From positions 1 to 64,000 of the forward strand of contig NZ_QRDZ01000008.1 of NCBI RefSeq assembly GCF_003386235.1: a stretch of DNA of 64,000 nucleotides, read 5' to 3'. This stretch comes from Cohnella phaseoli. GTDB lineage: Bacteria > Bacillota > Bacilli > Paenibacillales > Paenibacillaceae. The position numbers were made by a program, and so were the translations under genes. This document shows, piece by piece, positions 8,617-17,401 of the stretch (the stretch's first letter is position 1; every line of letters starts with the position of its first letter). Below the pieces are notes generated by a model, which worked only from the letters and a program-made list of their open reading frames with translations, was not told where the DNA came from and did not search any database.

Positions 8617-8702
8617 GCAGAATACCTCCCAGAATCGGTATAAGTCTATCCGTATTTATTCGTATTGTAACACTGTTTGTCTGAGAAAACTGTCCATCGC
8701 AC

Positions 8703-8732
8703 CTTAAAAGGCCGCCGATGACGGCAGCCTTT
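8703..8732 (-). terminator. terminator after the NimA-like gene
   Basis: An 11-bp stem with one mismatch (8707-8717 with 8722-8732) is followed on the minus strand by TTTT. It lies 34 bases past the stop codon at 8766. Confidence 0.65.
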
Positions 8733-8765
8733 GTCATGAACACTCTATATCCATAGTATAGGCAG

Positions 8766-9353
8766 TTAAATCTCTGGTCCGGCATTCATGGCCGTTCTAT
8801 ACATTTTTTCTGCTTCGATCGGACTTTCCTTGGCCGTCACATGATACGGGTTAACCCGGTATACCTGAACCGGTCCGCCGAATACAGCCGACCGATACTT
8901 GTCCACATGCTGTTTCGACAAGGGACGGTTATAGTAGCCGGGTACATATTTATTGATCATTTCCTGAAGAACATGGGTGGCTTCGTCCAGATCCGCGATT
9001 GGCTCCGCTTGACCAAAAATCATAACACTCATATACGCTGTATCCGTTTTGGCAGGAACGGGATCCGTAATCGTCCCGTATTCCTCGCATACCGTAAAAC
9101 AAACCTCTGAATTGTCACTCATGATATGATTGCGTCTTCCGCCTCCCGCCCCATGAAAATAAAGCTTGCCCTCCGTCCATACATAATTAAGCGGTACAAC
9201 ATAAGGCAGCTTCCCGTCAACCAGCCCCAGATGGCCAATTCTCGCTTGGCGAAGGAAACCTTCGATTTTCTCTTGATCCCTACATTCCCTGATCTTGTAA
9301 CGAACCGGATCCATTTCAAAATCGCTCCATTCACTCATAAGATAAGATATCAT
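8766..9353 (-). CDS. pyridoxamine 5'-phosphate oxidase family protein, NimA-like
   Basis: This is a 195-residue split-barrel flavoprotein. Key stretches are Arg-Ile-Gly-His-Leu-Gly-Leu, then Tyr-Val-Val-Pro-Leu-Asn-Tyr-Val, and Leu-Tyr-Phe-His-Gly-Ala-Gly-Gly-Gly-Arg-Arg, which fit the NimA branch. NimA proteins bind FMN and some reduce 5-nitroimidazoles, but most homologues are untested. The start is taken at the first ATG, four bases after GGAG; an ATG 13 codons later also has a possible site. It appears monocistronic. Confidence 0.85.
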   Translation of the reverse strand: MISYLMSEWSDFEMDPVRYKIRECRDQEKIEGFLRQARIGHLGLVDGKLPYVVPLNYVWTEGKLYFHGAGGGRRNHIMSDNSEVCFTVCEEYGTITDPVPAKTDTAYMSVMIFGQAEPIADLDEATHVLQEMINKYVPGYYNRPLSKQHVDKYRSAVFGGPVQVYRVNPYHVTAKESPIEAEKMYRTAMNAGPEI

Positions 9354-9545
9354 TCCACTCCAACCTGTCCTGACTCGCTATTCTTCGAAGTGCAGCAACG
9401 ACCAGAAATCCCGGCGTTATTACGGTAGTATATCAGCGAGTGGATTGTAGTAAAATATCCAAAACATAACGTTGTTAGCAGTCCATAATTATTAAATGGT
9501 TGGAGCTTCTATTTGGAGATAGGTATCGAGTTCGATCCTAGCGCA

Positions 9546-9575
9546 CAAAAACTGCCCCGGCTAGTGTCGGGGCAG
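9546..9575 (-). terminator. terminator of the large glycosidase gene
   Basis: CTGCCCCG (9552-9559) pairs with CGGGGCAG (9568-9575), and the minus-strand transcript ends in TTTTTG. It lies 20 bases past the stop codon. Confidence 0.85.
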
Positions 9576-9595
9576 CTTACTAACAAGTTAATCTC

Positions 9596-12500
9596 CTACT
9601 GATACTGAAATGCATCCACGAGGACATAATAGCCGGTAGATGATGGATTCTTATCCGACCGTACGACCAATTTAATGGTGTGCGAGCCAGGGGATAATCC
9701 CGTTTTGGAATACAATACCTGCTGCAATTGTTCGCTCGAGGCATATAAATCAATTGCCGAAGCATCCAGAACCCCGTCCATATACACATCCGCTTTCCCT
9801 TCGTTGATTCCTTTAGGACCAATCCAGCTTATACTCGTCCCTGTGAAGGAAAACTGTGCATAATCATTTGGCGTATTCGAGACACGGTAATCGCTATTAT
9901 AGTATCCGGCATAAGCGCTGTACGTCCAACTACCGGAATACGCGATACCCGGTTCGGTATCGTTTGCTATCGTGTTGGAAGCTTCTCCTTCCGAACTCCA
10001 GCTTGTTCCGTTCACCTCCATATTGTATATCATGGCTTTATTAATATCTGAATCAAGTACGGTTTCCCTAATGTAGCGGTAACTACCGGAAACATCGGCT
10101 GACAGCTCCGAGCTTACCAGCTTTACACTGTCGATACTGAATGTACCGCTTGTCGCACTATTAACAGGGTCTATACGAAGCTGTTTGAGAGTACCGGAAG
10201 CATTGGGCGCATAATCAAGGTCGAGTTCATAGTCGGTATAGCCTTCATCGTTTGCAACAAGGTAAATCGGTATGCTCTTCGTTTCATTAAAAGTGGGATC
10301 GGCATTTGTTGTGTAATATAAAGTCCCCATCGTATCCGAAGTGCCATTTTTCATCCGAATGACAATGTGCTTATCCCCCACACCGCTGAGCAGCACATTC
10401 AGATTGTCCGGTGAGTAGACTTGCGGATCGGCTCCTGTTATTGTGCCTCCTATATATCCTCCGCTCTTCCAACCAAAGCCGCTCATATTAGAGCCAGTCC
10501 AACCTTCAGCGTTGCTGATAAAATGATGTTTTAAGTTGTTCGTATCCAATAAAGCGGTCCAGTTTGCACCGTCGTTCGAAGCTTCGATTTTGCTCTTCCA
10601 CGCATCTTTTAAATAGAAGCCGCTTTTAACCGTTGATACTTGGTAAGAGCTTCCCATGTCATAGGTCAGCGTCTGCGGAAAACTGCCCGTAGATGCGCTC
10701 CAGTAGCTTGTGTTGCGATGGTCAAGCGCTTTTTCGGGGCCATGACCCGCATCCAAAGACGAGCTTGCGGAAGCTGTCGCAAATTCACTGAGATTTTGAG
10801 AATAGCCCATGCTTATACCCTCAATGGAGAACGAACCGCTTCCTGCATCCCATGCCGGAAATATCATCAACTGAGACAGTAATCCTGTATACGCCGGTGC
10901 TTTAAAGTAATAATCTGTATACCCCGTATCATTCGGTGTAATTGTAAAGTACATAGATTGACCGTAATTCCATTCCGCATCGTCAGCTTGCCTGAATATG
11001 ACAAGTGCGCGACTGGAAGACGTGCTATTTTTCAATCTGACTTTGAAAGTCGGCGATCTGGAAATATCGATGTTCAAGTGACTTGGCGATAGAATATGAC
11101 TGCCGTTATTAATGGTGATGTCCCCGCCCATCGTTCCCCCTATCTGCCATCCAAAATTGGAAATCCCCGTAGCTGAAGAGGCCGTCCAACCCTCCGCATC
11201 CGTCGAAAACGTCCATTTTTTCAAAACCAATGGAACTGTCTGCAATCGGATATAATCCACGCTGAAGGTACCGCTGTTTGCATCGTCAACGGGGTCCAGC
11301 CTAAGTTGTTCGATTGTGCCTGTCCAACTCGAAAGCGAAGACAAATCTACGGTGTATTCCGTATAGGCTTCATCATTCGGTATAATCGTGAAGGACTTAC
11401 TCTTAGTGTCATCCCACGTCGTGTCGGCAGTTGTTGTAAACGAGAACTTGGCTTTTGTACCTACCGTATCGTTTTTCATCCTGATTCTGAGTGTTTTGTA
11501 GCTTGATGCTGTCAAATTCAAATTTTCAGGAGAATAGAAATGCGGATCATTGGCGCTCACTGTCGCACCTACAAAACCTCCGCTCTGCCATCCAAAACCG
11601 GCGCTACCCGAAGCGCTGCCCCAACTGTCGGCATCATTCGTAAAATCCCAGCCGCTCTTTGCTACGCTAGAAGGCAAACCTGGATTAGCGGTGTCGAACG
11701 CCTTAATTTCATAGATTGCAGGCTTAGTGCCGGTTTGCATAGCGTTTACGGTAAGCTTTATCAGATGGGTATTCACAGCCGCAAAAGTATCGACCTGAAC
11801 ATCCGCCATAGAAGACCCTGCCTTTGCAGTACTCCAGGACTGTGTAGATTCATTCCAATAGGATAGGGTGTAGTTGCCTATTCTGGAGTTGGCGGTGTTC
11901 TGTAAAGTTTCGATTTTGTCTATCGTTATCGGCCTGCCGAAGTCCAGCCATATACTTCCCGTACCCGTTCCTTGCCAGTATGAGCTGTTATCATTATCGT
12001 TTACCTGTCCGGGATTTACGGGATAAAATTTGACAGCATCAAAATTGTCCGCATAAGCACTCGACTTTAAAGCCAGATTCTCTCCAGGTGCGGGAGTTGG
12101 TATGGCAGCATTCCCAACCCTATATTCCATTGCATCATTGTACAGAGATCCGCTTTCGAATTTCCATTGTATTCGCATCGTATGATATCCATCCGACAGA
12201 CCGTATTTCTCAAAGGCTACAACCTGTTTTTGAACCTGCGCGCTACTTAAATCCACGATTCCCTGAGACAAACCATCAATGAATATTTCCGCCCGGGTGG
12301 CATCCGGCGATTTCGTCGTGATCCACCTCACGCCGTTGCCGAAGAAACCGATCGAACGTGTACTGGTGCCGAATTTGAATTCCGACTGATCGGCAAAATA
12401 ATTAGTTGTCGTCGCTTGCGATCCCCCCGAATAGCCGGCATCAGATTCGGTCCACCAGTTTTCATTTGGAAACGTGTTAAATTTATCCCATACCGGCAAA

Positions 12501-15295
12501 TGATCATCCATTTTATAAAACCCGCTTGGGACTGGAGCGGGAGCAGGTAAAGTTGCCAATTGCGTCGTCTGATCGATACGTCCGGCATAGGTCGATGTAC
12601 TGTATAAGTAGTTAAATCTTGCATCCGGCGCAGCATCGCCGTATTTGTAGAAATCCATTAAATTGTCATCGTTCTGCCAGTTGTCAACCCATTTAAACTC
12701 TATGCTAAGAGGATCCGCAAGATTGCCGAGTGAACTTCTGGGTATTTTAAGCATGATTTGATTGCCTGAAACGCTATAGCTGATATCGGTTGCAACGGTT
12801 GTCCAGTTCCAGCCGTCCGTACTTCTTTCAAGGGTACATTCTGTGCTTGAACCTGGAGTAGTACGGTTAATCGCATAATCATAGCCCTTCCAACCGTTTG
12901 TACCGTCTCCGTCTACATTCAGATACAGGGTCATCCAATGAGAATCTGTATACGGCGTTATATCATTAACTGTTTTTACATAGAAATATACGTTGTCTGT
13001 ATCCCTTGCGATCTTGGTTATATCGAAGTCGTTTCTTCCGGTAGTATCCCTGTATACTTGATTGTCCACGCCTGGGTAATCCCTCGCCATCGTGTCGCCT
13101 GTGAAATCCTTGAGAGCAGGGTTAACGTCCGTCCATTGGCTAAAATCCGCGTTTATGGCGATGGTCTTGGCCTCACTCGGTTCGGCGGGCGCTTCCGCCC
13201 CCTTGTATCTTCTTATATTCTGAGCCAGTTGCATATAATAGTTATCGTTAAATCCGCCATCCATCGGCTCCAAATCTTTGCTGTATCTGTCATCAAATTG
13301 ATCATAAATAATGTATTTATCCGTTTGCGTCGTCTTCTGCCAATTTCCCGCTATCCATTCATTCCAAGTCATTACCGTGACTAATAAAGGGTCCTGCGCT
13401 ATTGCATAGTCAAACTGTTCTTGATTAAAATATCCGTAATCTTGAGACCCCGTTGAAAGATCATCTGCTCCATTATGATAAGCTCTACTCTTACTTAATG
13501 GCATTTGATTATAAATATAGGGAATAGATAACGAGAAAATATTATTTTTCCCAAAACTCTGTGCCGTATTTACCGACATATTCTCCTTTTCGCCCAAGTC
13601 ATTGTAGCTGATATGTTGCGGAAGCGCATAATCCGCTCCGATCTCAAATCCATTGGTATAATATTCACCCGGCCATTGCACTATCCTAAGCGTAAAAAAG
13701 TCTTTTACGGTAGTACTTGCATGTTGGTCTCCAACAATCAGCGGCTTCCCTTTCCAGTAAAACCATGTAGTCGGATGATAGTACGGGGCATCGGGAGCAT
13801 AGAAGGATTCGTAGATCTCATCCATTAAACTTACTGAATTCGTATGCGTAATTAGTGCAATCTTGGGAACTTTGGCACCTGTTCTCTGCAAATCTTCTAT
13901 AGTACTCATGAGTAAATTGACTTGCGGCTGAAACACTTGATTATTCGTCAAATCTATGGCTAAAAAATCAACCCCTGCCAAAGCCAACATTTGTAATTGC
14001 TTTCTTAAAACCCATTCGTCGCCGGATGAATAATATCCGAACAAAGGTTTATTCCAATAAATAAAATCACCGTTCGGTCTCGGCATTAAAGGATTATTGT
14101 ATTCTCCCGAAGCATTCGGCTGAAAAATGTTCGGATTATTATTCAGTATGCTTTGCATATTGAAAACATTATTGTATTCGTCAATCTGCTCTTCACCATG
14201 CCATAACGTATAAAACATACCTACAACCCTGTTTTCTCTTGGTTGAACGATTCCTGTATCGCCTATTTGCGGAAGCTTACGCCCAAGATCGTCGGTTCCT
14301 GCCAACGAACCCCATGATACCCTGTCTTTTGCCGCTATTTTTATATAGTCTATGCTGAAAGAACCCGTGTTCGTTGTACCATCGTCTACAGGGTCAATTC
14401 TCAATTGCTTGATTGTGCCGGTCCATCCGGCAAGGCTTGAAAAATCTATTATATACTCTGTATATCCGGTATCATTCGGAATGGTAGTAAAAGACAGATT
14501 ATTCGATCCCCAATCGGGATCGGCTACTGTCGTGAAGAATACTCTTGCGATATTGCTGCTTGAGCTGTTTTTCATTCTGATTTTTAAGACAGGCTTCGAA
14601 CTTGCGCTTAAGCCCAGATTGTCGGGAGAATAAAATTGCGGGTCGGGTCCCGAGATCGTGCCGTCTAAGTAACCGCCCGTTTGCCAGCCAAAGTCGGTAA
14701 TATTACCTGCGTCTCCCCAGCTTTCCGCATCATGGGCGAAATCCCATCCATCGCCCGTTCTTATATAATCTATACTAAAAGAGCCTGTGCTTGTTGTTCC
14801 ATCGTCTACGGGGTCAATCCTGAGCTGCTTGATCCAACCCTTCCAGCCTGATACGTCCGATAAGTCAATGGTATATTCTCTGTAGCCGGTATCGTTGGCA
14901 ACCAGAGTAAATGCCTTGTTATTCGATCCCCAACCGGTATTGTCGCTTGTAGTGAAGAATATTCTGGCCGATGTTGCGGACGTGCTGTTTTTCATTCTGA
15001 TTCGGATCAGACTGTTTGTCGATGCATCCAAGCCGAGATGATCAGCCGAGTAAAACTGAGCGTCGGATCCTGAGATCGTCCCCCCGATGTACCCGCCTGT
15101 CTGCCAGCCAAAACCGGATATATCGCCTGCGTTTCCCCAACCTTGAGTATCGCCAGCAAATTCCCATCCCTGTCCCGCAGCATACGCTTTAACAGGATGA
15201 AATAGCCCCCCAGGAATAACAAATAAACTGCCCAACATAACACAAACCCCAATTACAAACGAAATGATCCGGTCTTCCTTTCCGATTTTTAACAT
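9596..15295 (-). CDS. secreted multi-module glycoside hydrolase, GH71/99-like core
   Basis: This is a 1899-residue protein. The start at 15295 is fixed by GGAGG eight bases upstream. A signal peptide ends at Ala-Tyr-Ala near residue 38. In order come two similar beta-sandwich repeats (about 38-180 and 180-322), a catalytic-type region (about 350-690) with Val-Gly-Met-Phe-Tyr-Thr-Leu-Trp-His-Gly and Thr-Trp-Asn-Glu-Trp as in GH71/99 or WbsX-like enzymes, a CBM9-like domain (about 716-898), a beta domain, an F5/8 domain (about 1073-1195), repeats 3 and 4, a second F5/8 domain split by repeat 5 (about 1588-1732), and a C-terminal domain. It lies downstream of sugar transporter genes. The substrate is unknown; alpha-mannan or a similar glycan is only a family-based guess. 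Confidence 0.85.
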   Translation of the reverse strand: MLKIGKEDRIISFVIGVCVMLGSLFVIPGGLFHPVKAYAAGQGWEFAGDTQGWGNAGDISGFGWQTGGYIGGTISGSDAQFYSADHLGLDASTNSLIRIRMKNSTSATSARIFFTTSDNTGWGSNNKAFTLVANDTGYREYTIDLSDVSGWKGWIKQLRIDPVDDGTTSTGSFSIDYIRTGDGWDFAHDAESWGDAGNITDFGWQTGGYLDGTISGPDPQFYSPDNLGLSASSKPVLKIRMKNSSSSNIARVFFTTVADPDWGSNNLSFTTIPNDTGYTEYIIDFSSLAGWTGTIKQLRIDPVDDGTTNTGSFSIDYIKIAAKDRVSWGSLAGTDDLGRKLPQIGDTGIVQPRENRVVGMFYTLWHGEEQIDEYNNVFNMQSILNNNPNIFQPNASGEYNNPLMPRPNGDFIYWNKPLFGYYSSGDEWVLRKQLQMLALAGVDFLAIDLTNNQVFQPQVNLLMSTIEDLQRTGAKVPKIALITHTNSVSLMDEIYESFYAPDAPYYHPTTWFYWKGKPLIVGDQHASTTVKDFFTLRIVQWPGEYYTNGFEIGADYALPQHISYNDLGEKENMSVNTAQSFGKNNIFSLSIPYIYNQMPLSKSRAYHNGADDLSTGSQDYGYFNQEQFDYAIAQDPLLVTVMTWNEWIAGNWQKTTQTDKYIIYDQFDDRYSKDLEPMDGGFNDNYYMQLAQNIRRYKGAEAPAEPSEAKTIAINADFSQWTDVNPALKDFTGDTMARDYPGVDNQVYRDTTGRNDFDITKIARDTDNVYFYVKTVNDITPYTDSHWMTLYLNVDGDGTNGWKGYDYAINRTTPGSSTECTLERSTDGWNWTTVATDISYSVSGNQIMLKIPRSSLGNLADPLSIEFKWVDNWQNDDNLMDFYKYGDAAPDARFNYLYSTSTYAGRIDQTTQLATLPAPAPVPSGFYKMDDHLPVWDKFNTFPNENWWTESDAGYSGGSQATTTNYFADQSEFKFGTSTRSIGFFGNGVRWITTKSPDATRAEIFIDGLSQGIVDLSSAQVQKQVVAFEKYGLSDGYHTMRIQWKFESGSLYNDAMEYRVGNAAIPTPAPGENLALKSSAYADNFDAVKFYPVNPGQVNDNDNSSYWQGTGTGSIWLDFGRPITIDKIETLQNTANSRIGNYTLSYWNESTQSWSTAKAGSSMADVQVDTFAAVNTHLIKLTVNAMQTGTKPAIYEIKAFDTANPGLPSSVAKSGWDFTNDADSWGSASGSAGFGWQSGGFVGATVSANDPHFYSPENLNLTASSYKTLRIRMKNDTVGTKAKFSFTTTADTTWDDTKSKSFTIIPNDEAYTEYTVDLSSLSSWTGTIEQLRLDPVDDANSGTFSVDYIRLQTVPLVLKKWTFSTDAEGWTASSATGISNFGWQIGGTMGGDITINNGSHILSPSHLNIDISRSPTFKVRLKNSTSSSRALVIFRQADDAEWNYGQSMYFTITPNDTGYTDYYFKAPAYTGLLSQLMIFPAWDAGSGSFSIEGISMGYSQNLSEFATASASSSLDAGHGPEKALDHRNTSYWSASTGSFPQTLTYDMGSSYQVSTVKSGFYLKDAWKSKIEASNDGANWTALLDTNNLKHHFISNAEGWTGSNMSGFGWKSGGYIGGTITGADPQVYSPDNLNVLLSGVGDKHIVIRMKNGTSDTMGTLYYTTNADPTFNETKSIPIYLVANDEGYTDYELDLDYAPNASGTLKQLRIDPVNSATSGTFSIDSVKLVSSELSADVSGSYRYIRETVLDSDINKAMIYNMEVNGTSWSSEGEASNTIANDTEPGIAYSGSWTYSAYAGYYNSDYRVSNTPNDYAQFSFTGTSISWIGPKGINEGKADVYMDGVLDASAIDLYASSEQLQQVLYSKTGLSPGSHTIKLVVRSDKNPSSTGYYVLVDAFQYQ

Positions 15296-15308
15296 AAAAT
15301 ACACCTCC

Positions 15309-15338
15309 GTTAGTTGAATAAATGTTAGTTGAATAAAT
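15309..15338. repeat. 15-bp perfect tandem duplication in the glycosidase leader
   Basis: GTTAGTTGAATAAAT occurs twice back to back (15309-15323, 15324-15338), directly upstream of the Shine-Dalgarno site. In the long upstream reading frame it yields the repeat Phe-Ile-Gln-Leu-Thr, but it lies outside the gene when the supported start is used. It is probably a recent slippage duplication in the 5' leader. Confidence 0.9.
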
Positions 15339-15341
15339 CTC

Positions 15342-15356
15342 TGCAAACGCTTCCAA
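15342..15356 (-). promoter_or_regulatory. cre box (CcpA site)
   Basis: TTGGAAGCGTTTGCA on the minus strand matches every position of the Bacillus cre consensus WTGNAANCGNWNNCW. It lies about 47 bases upstream of the glycosidase start. CcpA-HPr(Ser-P) would repress the gene when preferred sugars are present. CcpA itself is not in the window. Confidence 0.75.
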
Positions 15357-15525
15357 ATTTGCTTGTCTTTGAACCGCGCACCCCACTGTATTTACTCTCG
15401 TAATCGTAAATAATGCGGGAGGCACGGCGACATTCATGACTTGCCGAATACGTTCCGGATGGCTTCCAAATATCCGAAGCCGTGCTGGGTATCCGGCTCC
15501 AAACATTCCCACGGATCTCAGCCGC

Positions 15526-16416
15526 TTATTCCTTGACGCTGCCGAGCACAATGCCGGCCATAAAATATTTTTGGAGAAACGGATACAGCAGCAGCATCGG
15601 CACCGAAGCCATAAAAATTTGTGCCGCTTTGACCGTCCGGTCGGAAATTTCCGACAAAAATTTCACCTGCGCCGGATCGATCGTGGAAAACGCGGAAGTC
15701 GGGTTTACGACGACGGTCTGCAAATAGCTCTGCAGCGGATAATGATTGGGCGAGTTCATCAGAATGAGGCCGTCGAACCACGAGTTCCAATGGCCGACAA
15801 TCGTGAACAGGGCAATCGTGGCCAACGCGGGTTTGGATAGCGGCACGAAAATGCGCCACATCGTCGTCCAATGGTTCGCTCCGTCGATAAAAGCCGCCTC
15901 TTCCAGAGCTTTGGGCAAGCCGCGAAAAAAGTTCAGCAGCAAAATGCAGTTGAATACCGGCACGGCCCCCGGGAGAATGAGCGCCCAAATGGAATCGAGC
16001 AAGCCCGTCTCCTTGATCGTCATGTACCACGGGATAAGACCGCCGTTCAGCAAAATCGTCGTTACGAATATCCAGGCGTAAAGCGTACGGCTTTTAAACT
16101 CGGACGTTCCCTTGGACAGTGGATATGCGATAAGAACGGTCAGCAGCAAGTTCACCGCAGCCCCCAACGCTACCCGTTCCACCGAAATGAAGAACGCTTC
16201 GAAAAACTGTCGCCGAATGAATACGAACCGGTAGGAGTCGAATGTGAAGTCGACCGGCCAGAAGCCTACCACCCCGGCAGCAGCCGCCGACTTGTTGCTG
16301 AGCGACATCGCCCATGTGTTGATGACGGGAAAAATGCATAATAACGCAAACCCAAGCAGAAATGCATAGTTGAAGGCGTTAAATGTATAGCGGCCAATCG
16401 ATTTATCTCCGGGCAT
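15526..16416 (-). CDS. carbohydrate ABC transporter permease, YtcP/LplC-like
   Basis: This is a 296-residue inner-membrane permease with six predicted helices. The coupling motif that docks the ATPase, Glu-Glu-Ala-Ala-Phe-Ile-Asp-Gly-Ala-Asn-His, lies near residues 176-186. It pairs with the permease at 16435, 18 bases upstream, and the binding protein at 17402. No ATPase is encoded here; such CUT1 systems usually borrow a shared MsmX-type ATPase from elsewhere. GAGGGGG precedes the ATG. Confidence 0.93.
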   Translation of the reverse strand: MPGDKSIGRYTFNAFNYAFLLGFALLCIFPVINTWAMSLSNKSAAAAGVVGFWPVDFTFDSYRFVFIRRQFFEAFFISVERVALGAAVNLLLTVLIAYPLSKGTSEFKSRTLYAWIFVTTILLNGGLIPWYMTIKETGLLDSIWALILPGAVPVFNCILLLNFFRGLPKALEEAAFIDGANHWTTMWRIFVPLSKPALATIALFTIVGHWNSWFDGLILMNSPNHYPLQSYLQTVVVNPTSAFSTIDPAQVKFLSEISDRTVKAAQIFMASVPMLLLYPFLQKYFMAGIVLGSVKE

Positions 16417-16434
16417 CCTCTTGCCCCCTCTGTT

Positions 16435-17331
16435 CTAGAAAATTCGATAGTTGACAAGCCGGTAGGCCAGGAAATAGGAAATGCCTATAAACAGGCAGGA
16501 CACGAGCGACTTGAAAAGCCCGACCGCCGTCGCCACTCCGTATTGCGTGTCGATCATCCCAATCCGGTAAACCATCGTATCGATAATGTCGCCCGTTGAA
16601 TAGACCTGAGGGCTGTACAGATTAAAAATTTGGTCAAAACCCGCGTTCAGCACATTGCCCAAGCTAAGCGTCGCCACCAGCACGATGATCGGCATCATCG
16701 CCGGAAGCGTGACATGGCGCGTCTGCTTCCACCGGTTTGCCCCGTCGATGATGGACGCCTCGTACAGCGTCGGGTCCACGCTTGTAATCGCGGCCAAAAA
16801 CACGATCGTATGAAAACCGCTCTCTTTCCACAAATCCGATACGACGATCGTAAAGCGGAACCAGGCCGGGTCGCCGAGGAAAAAGACCGGGTTAATCCCA
16901 ACCGACTGGATCAGCTTGTTGACGATGCCTTCCGACGGAGAAAGAATGTCGATCAGAATGCCGCTAAGCAGCACCCAGGAGAAAAAGTAAGGTACGTAAA
17001 TCAATGTCTGTACGCCGCGCTTAACGAATTTAATCCGCACTTCGTTCAGCAGCAGCGCCAGTAAAATCGGAAACACGAGGCTGAGCACGATTTTGAACAA
17101 AGCGATCACGACCGTATTGGTCAATACCTGAGCGGTATCGGGCATATCCCAGACGTACTTGAAATTGTCCAATCCGACGAACGGGGAATGAAAAATGCCC
17201 TTGCTCGGCACATAATTTTCGAAAGCAATCCACAAGCCCGTCATCGGACCATAGCTGTAAACGAGAATAAGCGCGAGGCCGGGAAGCAACATCAGGTGCA
17301 GCGGCAGCGTCCTATTTATTCTGTGAAACAT
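16435..17331 (-). CDS. carbohydrate ABC transporter permease, LplB-like
   Basis: This is a 298-residue permease with six helices and the coupling motif Tyr-Glu-Ala-Ser-Ile-Ile-Asp-Gly-Ala-Asn-Arg near the C-terminal third. I choose the ATG at 17331, preceded by AGAAGG. The longer frame from 17418 would overlap the binding-protein gene and add a 29-residue basic tail with no ribosome site. A stable hairpin separates it from the binding-protein gene. Confidence 0.92.
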   Translation of the reverse strand: MFHRINRTLPLHLMLLPGLALILVYSYGPMTGLWIAFENYVPSKGIFHSPFVGLDNFKYVWDMPDTAQVLTNTVVIALFKIVLSLVFPILLALLLNEVRIKFVKRGVQTLIYVPYFFSWVLLSGILIDILSPSEGIVNKLIQSVGINPVFFLGDPAWFRFTIVVSDLWKESGFHTIVFLAAITSVDPTLYEASIIDGANRWKQTRHVTLPAMMPIIVLVATLSLGNVLNAGFDQIFNLYSPQVYSTGDIIDTMVYRIGMIDTQYGVATAVGLFKSLVSCLFIGISYFLAYRLVNYRIF

Positions 17332-17357
17332 GGTTAACCTTCTTCCTGTCGAACGAA

Positions 17358-17379
17358 CGGGGAGGTCGTTGCCTCCCCG
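17358..17379 (-). promoter_or_regulatory. intercistronic stem-loop after the binding-protein gene
   Basis: CGGGGAGG (17358-17365) pairs perfectly with CCTCCCCG (17372-17379), and no T-run follows. In transport operons such a loop often protects the binding-protein message from 3' decay, giving more binding protein than permease. That role is inferred from position. Confidence 0.55.
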
Positions 17380-17401
17380 TCCGCCGTTATGCGATTTCGG
17401 T

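Noticed and set aside
15296..15346. Upstream start of the large glycosidase
   Set aside because: It would add 17 residues encoded by the tandem duplication, without a ribosome site, and put the signal peptide too far inside.
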